From NCBI GenBank assembly GCA_039968605.1, contig JBDVPM010000008.1:930001-994000 (forward strand): a stretch of 64,000 bases of DNA, written 5' to 3'. The notes under the pieces were generated by a model. The model had not been told where the DNA came from and ran no database searches. It saw only the letters and a program-made list of their open reading frames with translations. Shown here piece after piece: positions 59,036 through 64,000 of the stretch; within the stretch, counting starts at the first letter, position 1; each line of letters opens with the position of its first letter. The position numbers and the translations under genes were made by a program. Source of the DNA: Alteripontixanthobacter sp. (GTDB lineage Bacteria > Pseudomonadota > Alphaproteobacteria > Sphingomonadales > Sphingomonadaceae).

Positions 59036-60442
59036 CTAGTCCCCCGTCAAAATCCGGTCCACCAACTGCTTCACCGTGGGGGTGAAATTGTTCGAATAAA
59101 ACGGGTCCTGCTTGAAGCGGTAAGCCGAGTGGCCCGCAAAGGCCAAATTCTGGTCCGGATCGCCGCCATGGGCGATGTCCTGCAGGGTTTTTTGGATGCA
59201 GAAGCTGCGCGGATCGGCCAAGCGGCCGGTGGTGTAATCGTCATGGTCTTTCCAGGCCGAGAACGCGCAATGCGACAGGCAGCCCATGCAATCAGCCTGA
59301 TCCTTGCGGATGATATCGCGGCTTTCCGGAGTGACGAAAATCAACGTGTTGTCGGGCGTTTTCAGCGCCTCCGTATAGCCGGAATCGAACCATGACCGCG
59401 CCACGCCCCAATCATGCGGGGTGACCCAGATATTCTTGCCCTTCACGCCGAAATCCAGCTGCGCGGTGTGATCGCCGGCCTGCGTCTTGCTGAACGCGAT
59501 CTGCCGCTCGCTGCGATGCATCAGATCGTAGAGGAACGAGGTCTTCACGGCCGATGAGTAAAATCCGGTGGGCGAGAATTTGTGCAGCAGCACATCGCCG
59601 GGATCGACGGTGCGCAGCATGTCTTTCCAGATTTGCGGGATCGGGCTTTCTTCAGTCAACAAAGGCCGCGTGCCGAACTGGAAGCTGATTTTGCCCAGTT
59701 CGGGATTGTCGATCCAGTTTTCCCATTCGCGCAAGAACCACACGCCGCCAGCCATCACGATCGAAACGTCCTCGCTCACGCCTTCCTTGCGCATCATGGC
59801 ACGCAATTCCGCCACGCGCGGATAGGGATCTTGCGGTTCGCGCGGGTCTTCCGCATTCGACAGGCCGTTATGGCCGCCCGCCAGCCACGGGTCTTCGTAA
59901 ACCACGGCGGCCATAAGTTCGGGCACCTTGTGATAGCTGCGCTTCCACAGCGCGCGAAAGGCGCGTCCGCTGCTGATGATGGGCAGATAATGCACGTTGA
60001 AACGCGCCGCGATCTCCGCCAGCTTGTAAGGCATACCCGCACCGCAGGTCACACCGGTCACCAGGCCGGGGGTGTTTTCCAATACGCCTTCGAGCACGGC
60101 CTGCGCCCCGCCCATTTCCCACAACACGTTGATGTTGATCGCGCCCTGTCCGTTCGACATTTCGTGCGCGCGTTTCACCTGTTCGGTCGCGCCGTCGATG
60201 GCATAGCGGATGAGCTGTTCGTGGCGTTCCTTGCGCGTGCGCTGGGGATAGACCTGAGGAATCGGCTCACCGACCTCGTCGTAAGTGTCCGCATTCACCG
60301 CGCTGACGGTACCGATTCCACCCGCTGCGGCCCATGCGCCGGAGCTCATGTGATTGGTGGCCGAAACGCCTTTGCCGCCTTCGATCAGCGGCCAAACTTC
60401 ACGCCCGCCATAATTGATCGGGCTCAAACCCTTGAATGCCAT
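59036..60442 (-). CDS. Nitronate monooxygenase-like FMN protein with a C-terminal cysteine cluster
   Basis: 468 residues with the TIM-barrel pattern of the 2-nitropropane dioxygenase family (SSGAWAAAGGIGTVSAVNADTY, GVLENTPGLVTGVTCGAGMP, IISSGRAFRALWKRSYHK, SIVMAGGVWF, FGTRPLLTEESP). It exceeds the usual 320-350 residues and carries a C-terminal QADCMGCLSHCAFSAW cluster (Cys-x2-Cys-x3-Cys) that may bind metal. The ATG at 60442 was preferred to the longer frame. Substrate unknown. Confidence 0.82.
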   Translation of the reverse strand: MAFKGLSPINYGGREVWPLIEGGKGVSATNHMSSGAWAAAGGIGTVSAVNADTYDEVGEPIPQVYPQRTRKERHEQLIRYAIDGATEQVKRAHEMSNGQGAININVLWEMGGAQAVLEGVLENTPGLVTGVTCGAGMPYKLAEIAARFNVHYLPIISSGRAFRALWKRSYHKVPELMAAVVYEDPWLAGGHNGLSNAEDPREPQDPYPRVAELRAMMRKEGVSEDVSIVMAGGVWFLREWENWIDNPELGKISFQFGTRPLLTEESPIPQIWKDMLRTVDPGDVLLHKFSPTGFYSSAVKTSFLYDLMHRSERQIAFSKTQAGDHTAQLDFGVKGKNIWVTPHDWGVARSWFDSGYTEALKTPDNTLIFVTPESRDIIRKDQADCMGCLSHCAFSAWKDHDDYTTGRLADPRSFCIQKTLQDIAHGGDPDQNLAFAGHSAYRFKQDPFYSNNFTPTVKQLVDRILTGD

Positions 60443-60471
60443 ATTGGTATAAAGTCTTTCTGTTCTGCGAT

Positions 60472-61224
60472 TTACGGCGCTGCTTCGCCCGACCCGCCTC
60501 GCGGACCCCGACACGGTTTTATGTCCGCCGGTGCGGGCCTAGTAGCCGATGCCTTGAACTGTGCATAGTACCCGGCCAGCTCCGGCGCATCCTTGAACGC
60601 CACCAATTCATAGCCGGCGCTTTCGAATTCGCACGATAGCAGCAGCGGATCGATACCATGTTGATCTGTCGGCCGGTCGATATCGACGACCACGATCTGT
60701 CCGTCTTCGCGCAGCGCGGGCCACAGGTGCCACAGGAAAGCGTAGGGTTCGCTCACCTCGTGATACATATGGACCATGAATATACGGTCGAAACTTTTTT
60801 CCGGCAGCAATGGATCGGCAACCGCGCCGGATGCGATCGAGACGTTATCGAGCCGTTCCCGGTCCACCCGCTCCCCCAATCGGCGCAGCGCATCGGTATC
60901 GATATCCTGCGCCAGAACCCGGCCGTTTTCGCCCACACGCTCGGCCAGGCGGACCGTGTAATAGCCATTGCCCGCGCCGATATCGGCGACGGTCATGCCC
61001 GGCTCGATCTCGGCCAGATCCATCACCGCCTGCGCCTCACCGCGATTGTCGCGCTCTGCCTCGGTCGAAAACTGGTTGGAACCAAGCCCCGATACGGGCC
61101 GGTCGGGACTCGGGAATTGCTGCGCGTTTTCGGGCCTGTCGGTGTCGAGCGGCTTGCAGGCGCCCAGCGCCAGCGCGGTGGACACTATCAGCATCGCGGT
61201 ACTGGCGAGGCTGCCTGCGCGCAT
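60472..61224 (-). CDS. Methyltransferase-fold lipoprotein
   Basis: 250 residues. The N-terminus is a lipoprotein signal (LIVSTALALGAC, lipobox with Cys23). The rest is a class I SAM methyltransferase fold: motif I VADIGAGNGYYTVRLAE, NGRVLAQDIDTDALRRL, DRIFMVHMYHEVSEPYAFLWHLWPALREDGQIVVVDIDRPT and GYELVAFKD. An envelope-anchored methyltransferase is unexpected because SAM is cytosolic. The start shares one base with the prfB stop region (coupled downstream of prfB). Confidence 0.85.
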   Translation of the reverse strand: MRAGSLASTAMLIVSTALALGACKPLDTDRPENAQQFPSPDRPVSGLGSNQFSTEAERDNRGEAQAVMDLAEIEPGMTVADIGAGNGYYTVRLAERVGENGRVLAQDIDTDALRRLGERVDRERLDNVSIASGAVADPLLPEKSFDRIFMVHMYHEVSEPYAFLWHLWPALREDGQIVVVDIDRPTDQHGIDPLLLSCEFESAGYELVAFKDAPELAGYYAQFKASATRPAPADIKPCRGPRGGSGEAAP

Positions 61225-62351
61225 TACTCCACATCCTCCACTTCAGCCACCTCGCCCGTCACTTGCTGGGCCAGCGCGGCGGAGATGTATTCGTCCAGCG
61301 CGCCGTCCAGCACCGCGTCCGGATTGGTGGAGGTAACGCCGGTGCGCAGGTCCTTGACCATCTGGTATGGCTGCAGGACATAGCTGCGGATCTGGTGGCC
61401 CCAGCCGATCTCGGTCTTTTCCTGATATTCACCCGAAGCGGCTGCTTCGCGCTCGGCCATCTCGCGCTCAAACAGGCGCGCTTTCAGCATGTTCATCGCG
61501 GTTGCGCGGTTCTTGTGCTGGCTGCGATCGTTCTGGCTGGCGACCACGATACCGGTCGGTTGGTGAGTGATCCGCACGGCGGAATCGGTGGTGTTGACGT
61601 GCTGCCCGCCCGCGCCCGATGCGCGGTAGGTGTCGATCTTGAGGTCGCTCGGATCGATTTCGATATCCACATCGTCGTCGATCACCGGATAGACCCATAC
61701 GCTTGAAAAACTGGTGTGGCGGCGCGCGGAGCTGTCATAGGGGCTGATGCGGACGAGGCGGTGGACCCCGCTCTCGGTCTTGGCATAGCCATAGGCGTTC
61801 TCGCCCTTCACCAGCAATGTGGCGGACTTGATACCCGCCTGCTCGCCCGCTTGATATTCGACCAGTTCGACTTTGAACCCGCGCTGTTCGGCCCAGCGGG
61901 AATACATCCGCTGGAGCATTTCGGCCCAGTCCTGGCTTTCCGTACCCCCGGCCCCGGCATGGATCTCGATATAGGTGTCGTTCGCGTCCGCTTCGCCGCT
62001 CAGCAGCGCTTGCACCTTGTCCGCATCCGCACGGTCGGCGAGTTTTTCCAGGCTGGCGAGCCCTTCGGAGACGATCTCGTCCTCCCCTTCGGCCTCGCCC
62101 ATCTCGATGAATTCCACCGCGTCGTTCATTTCGGAAGAGATGGTGCGCACGGTGCCGATGGCGGTTTCGAGCATCTTCTGCTCGCGGCTGATGGCCTGTG
62201 CTTCCTTCGGATTGTCCCACAGATTGGGATCCTGCACCCGCGCATCGAGCTCGTCCAGTCGGCGCAGCGCAGCGTCCCAATCGAGTGACTGGCGAACGAG
62301 AGCGAGCGCGGCTTCGATACGGTCGATTTGGGCCTGCCCTTCGGCACGCAT
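61224..62351 (-). CDS. prfB: Peptide chain release factor 2
   Basis: Recognises UGA and UAA stop codons. 375 residues, one continuous frame, so the autoregulatory +1 frameshift known from E. coli prfB is absent. GGQ motif in YRASGAGGQHVNTTDSAVRITHQPTG; the codon-recognition tripeptide SPF appears as SPY in RISPYDSSARRHTSFSSVWVYP. N-terminal helical domain with LDELDARVQDPNLWDNPKEAQ. Upstream lies the penicillin-binding protein gene, same direction, 66 nt away. Confidence 0.97.
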   Translation of the reverse strand: MRAEGQAQIDRIEAALALVRQSLDWDAALRRLDELDARVQDPNLWDNPKEAQAISREQKMLETAIGTVRTISSEMNDAVEFIEMGEAEGEDEIVSEGLASLEKLADRADADKVQALLSGEADANDTYIEIHAGAGGTESQDWAEMLQRMYSRWAEQRGFKVELVEYQAGEQAGIKSATLLVKGENAYGYAKTESGVHRLVRISPYDSSARRHTSFSSVWVYPVIDDDVDIEIDPSDLKIDTYRASGAGGQHVNTTDSAVRITHQPTGIVVASQNDRSQHKNRATAMNMLKARLFEREMAEREAAASGEYQEKTEIGWGHQIRSYVLQPYQMVKDLRTGVTSTNPDAVLDGALDEYISAALAQQVTGEVAEVEDVE

Positions 62352-62417
62352 TGGGTGTTCTCCGCAAAATTCTGTGATGGTGCGCTTAGCGAAGCGGGCG
62401 AGCGAGGGGAAGCGTGG

Positions 62418-64000
62418 CTAGTACAGCCCGCCCTGCTCTTCCACGAAATCGTCAGGCTCCTCGCGGGTCTGGCGAGTGCTCGACGAGGTGGCTGCGCTCC
62501 GGCCGCGGCGGATCAGCGCCAGGATTTCCTCGCGCCGTTCGGCAATCTCGTCCTGACGTGTCTTGCGCGGCGGTTCGGTATCCGGCTTGAAAGCCTCCCA
62601 GATGATAGCCGCCTTGGGATCCGACGTCGGCCAGCCATCGTAAACCTGCTTGCCCGACCTGCGATCGACCCGCACCATGCGGACCCCGGCGGGCGCTACG
62701 AACGGGTCGCCGCTCCAATGATCGCGCGATTCCTGGATGAACTTCTTGACGATGGGCGCGGCGATCGTGCCGCCTTGCGCATAGCCGCCCATATTGCGGG
62801 GCTGATCGAAGCCCACATAAGTGCCGACCACGATGTCGCCCGACCCGCCGATGAACCACACGTCCTTGGGGCCCGTGGTGGTGCCCGTCTTGCCGAATAG
62901 CGGCAGGTCCAAATCGCGCAGCACCGTCCCGGTTCCGCGCGTGACCACGCCGGTCAACATGTGCAGCGTCTGGAATGCGGTGCGGGCATCGAGCGCCTGT
63001 GTGCCCGCCGGGGCGATACGCGGCATCGGTGCACCGTCCCATTCAGCCATGTTGCAACCTTCGCATTCACGCTCATCAGCGCGCCAGATCACCTTGCCGC
63101 GGCGGTCCTGTACGTAGTCGATCAGGGTCGGATCGTTCAGCCGCCCATGATTGGCCAGCGCGCTATAGGCGTTGACCATCTTCATTACCGTGGTGTCCCC
63201 CGCACCAAGTGCGAAGGCGGGATAAGGGTCGTAGCTGCCGATATCGAGTTTTTCGAAAGTCTTGATGACATTCGGCATGCCCGAATCCATCGCGACCTGC
63301 ACCGTCATCACATTTTGCGATTGCTCGAGCCCGTAGCGGAGCGGAAATTCACCCGCGCGCCCGCCGCGGAAGCATTTCTCACCCAGATCGCTGCCCTGGT
63401 AATAGCAATAACGGCCATTGTTCACCTGCGTGGACGGTGTCATCCCGTTATCCAGCCCGGTTGCATAGACGAATGGCTTGATCGTGGACCCCGGCTGCCG
63501 CTTGGCTTGCGTGGCCCGATTGAACGCGCCCAGGCGGCTGTCGAACCCGCCCTGCATTGCCAGCACGCGCCCGGTTTGGGGGTTTTGAGCGACCAGTCCG
63601 CCAGATGCTTCCGGCACTGTGCGCACGCGCCAATTGGTTCCTTGCGGCGAAGCGGCGATCACGTCGCCCGCCTTCAGCGCGTTGGGTAGCCCGACCAGCG
63701 GATTCGTGTTGCCGTCCGAAAACCCGATCTGCGCGGAGGAGCCATTGCGCTCTGTCACCACCCCGATTTTCCAGTCCTGGTAATTGATATCGAGATAGGA
63801 ACTGCGCAGCTGGCTGTCCCAGTCGCCTGCATCGAGATCGATCGTGGCGATCGGCCCGTGCCATCCACGATTGCCGTGATACCTCAGCAGACCCTGCCGC
63901 AGCGCCACCCGCGCAGCATCCTGCAGCTCTGCATCGAGCGAGGTGCGGACCCACAGGCCGCCAGCATAGACGCTGTTCCTGTTCTTGCCGTCCTCTGCCG
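62418..64000 (-). CDS. mrcA: Penicillin-binding protein 1A (partial; N-terminus beyond the window)
   Basis: Bifunctional peptidoglycan synthase. The visible 527 residues cover the OB-like insert and the transpeptidase domain; the frame is open to the right edge. Active-site Ser lies in KRQPGSTIKPFVYATGLDNGM (SxxK), the SxN motif in GLEQSQNVMTVQVAMDSG and the KTG box in LPLFGKTGTTTGPKDVWFIGGSGD. MALR at 63908 is an internal GTG, not the start. The C-terminus ends in a disordered Arg/Ser-rich tail. The glycosyltransferase domain lies outside. Confidence 0.95.
   Translation of the reverse strand, partial: AEDGKNRNSVYAGGLWVRTSLDAELQDAARVALRQGLLRYHGNRGWHGPIATIDLDAGDWDSQLRSSYLDINYQDWKIGVVTERNGSSAQIGFSDGNTNPLVGLPNALKAGDVIAASPQGTNWRVRTVPEASGGLVAQNPQTGRVLAMQGGFDSRLGAFNRATQAKRQPGSTIKPFVYATGLDNGMTPSTQVNNGRYCYYQGSDLGEKCFRGGRAGEFPLRYGLEQSQNVMTVQVAMDSGMPNVIKTFEKLDIGSYDPYPAFALGAGDTTVMKMVNAYSALANHGRLNDPTLIDYVQDRRGKVIWRADERECEGCNMAEWDGAPMPRIAPAGTQALDARTAFQTLHMLTGVVTRGTGTVLRDLDLPLFGKTGTTTGPKDVWFIGGSGDIVVGTYVGFDQPRNMGGYAQGGTIAAPIVKKFIQESRDHWSGDPFVAPAGVRMVRVDRRSGKQVYDGWPTSDPKAAIIWEAFKPDTEPPRKTRQDEIAERREEILALIRRGRSAATSSSTRQTREEPDDFVEEQGGLY

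Overview
The window reads as a gene-dense, GC-rich chromosomal segment of an alphaproteobacterium, most likely order Sphingomonadales (Erythrobacteraceae or Sphingomonadaceae). Grounds: a PDH E1-beta subunit with a fused lipoyl domain; the order pyrG-secG-tpiA-ppiD-trpEGDC-moaC-lexA-comEC/gltX-gltA; a 14-gene nuo operon running straight into birA-coaX-rnj-DUF1467; an alphaproteobacterial direct-repeat SOS box at lexA; and an alphaproteobacterial RpoH-type promoter at an hsp20 gene. No phage, insertion sequence, CRISPR array or rRNA operon was seen. The assignment is inference from gene order and protein character, without any database search.

Layout. 1-2.9 kb: pyruvate dehydrogenase E1 genes pdhA-pdhB (pdhB runs off the left edge) and an ftsB-like gene. 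3.0-7.1 kb: hppD with a VOC-family partner, an MscS channel, an MFS transporter, and tRNA-Arg(CCT), with a broken second tRNA copy beside it. 7.3-9.6 kb: grx3, a nitrilase-family amidase and a DUF1178 gene, divergent from hsp20. 9.9-26.2 kb: housekeeping block of CTP synthase, SecG, triosephosphate isomerase, a PpiD-like foldase, the trp genes (interrupted by a lipoprotein glycosidase gene), moaC, lexA, comEC, gltX and citrate synthase.

26.2-32.9 kb: the least conventional locus. Four co-oriented genes encode a histidine-kinase-like protein without the phospho-acceptor histidine, a DUF2336-like helical protein, a membrane protein with a soluble N-terminal half, and a small Hpt-like protein that also lacks its histidine. 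Divergent from them is a roughly 880-residue membrane-anchored coiled-coil protein. This is the best candidate for an undescribed system: a non-catalytic scaffold or switch built from phosphorelay folds.

32.9-51.7 kb: one long minus-strand unit, nuoA to nuoN, birA, coaX, rnj and a DUF1467 gene, nearly all coupled by 1-10 nt overlaps. Three small membrane-protein genes lie inside it (between nuoD/E, nuoE/F and nuoF/G); two of them look more AT-rich than their surroundings. 51.9-64 kb: a YbjN-like secreted protein, an aldehyde dehydrogenase divergent from a thiolase, a small membrane protein, an SH3-domain protein, a 2-hydroxyacid dehydrogenase, an ammonium transporter, a nitronate monooxygenase-like flavoprotein, a methyltransferase fold with a lipoprotein signal, prfB, and a penicillin-binding protein 1A that runs off the right edge.

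Together the genes cover central carbon entry (PDH, citrate synthase, TIM), respiration (complex I), tryptophan synthesis, tyrosine catabolism, translation (GltX, RF2), RNA decay, envelope and division functions, and DNA damage control. Starts were chosen from ribosome-binding sites, overlaps and expected protein lengths; several are TTG, GTG or possibly CTG.
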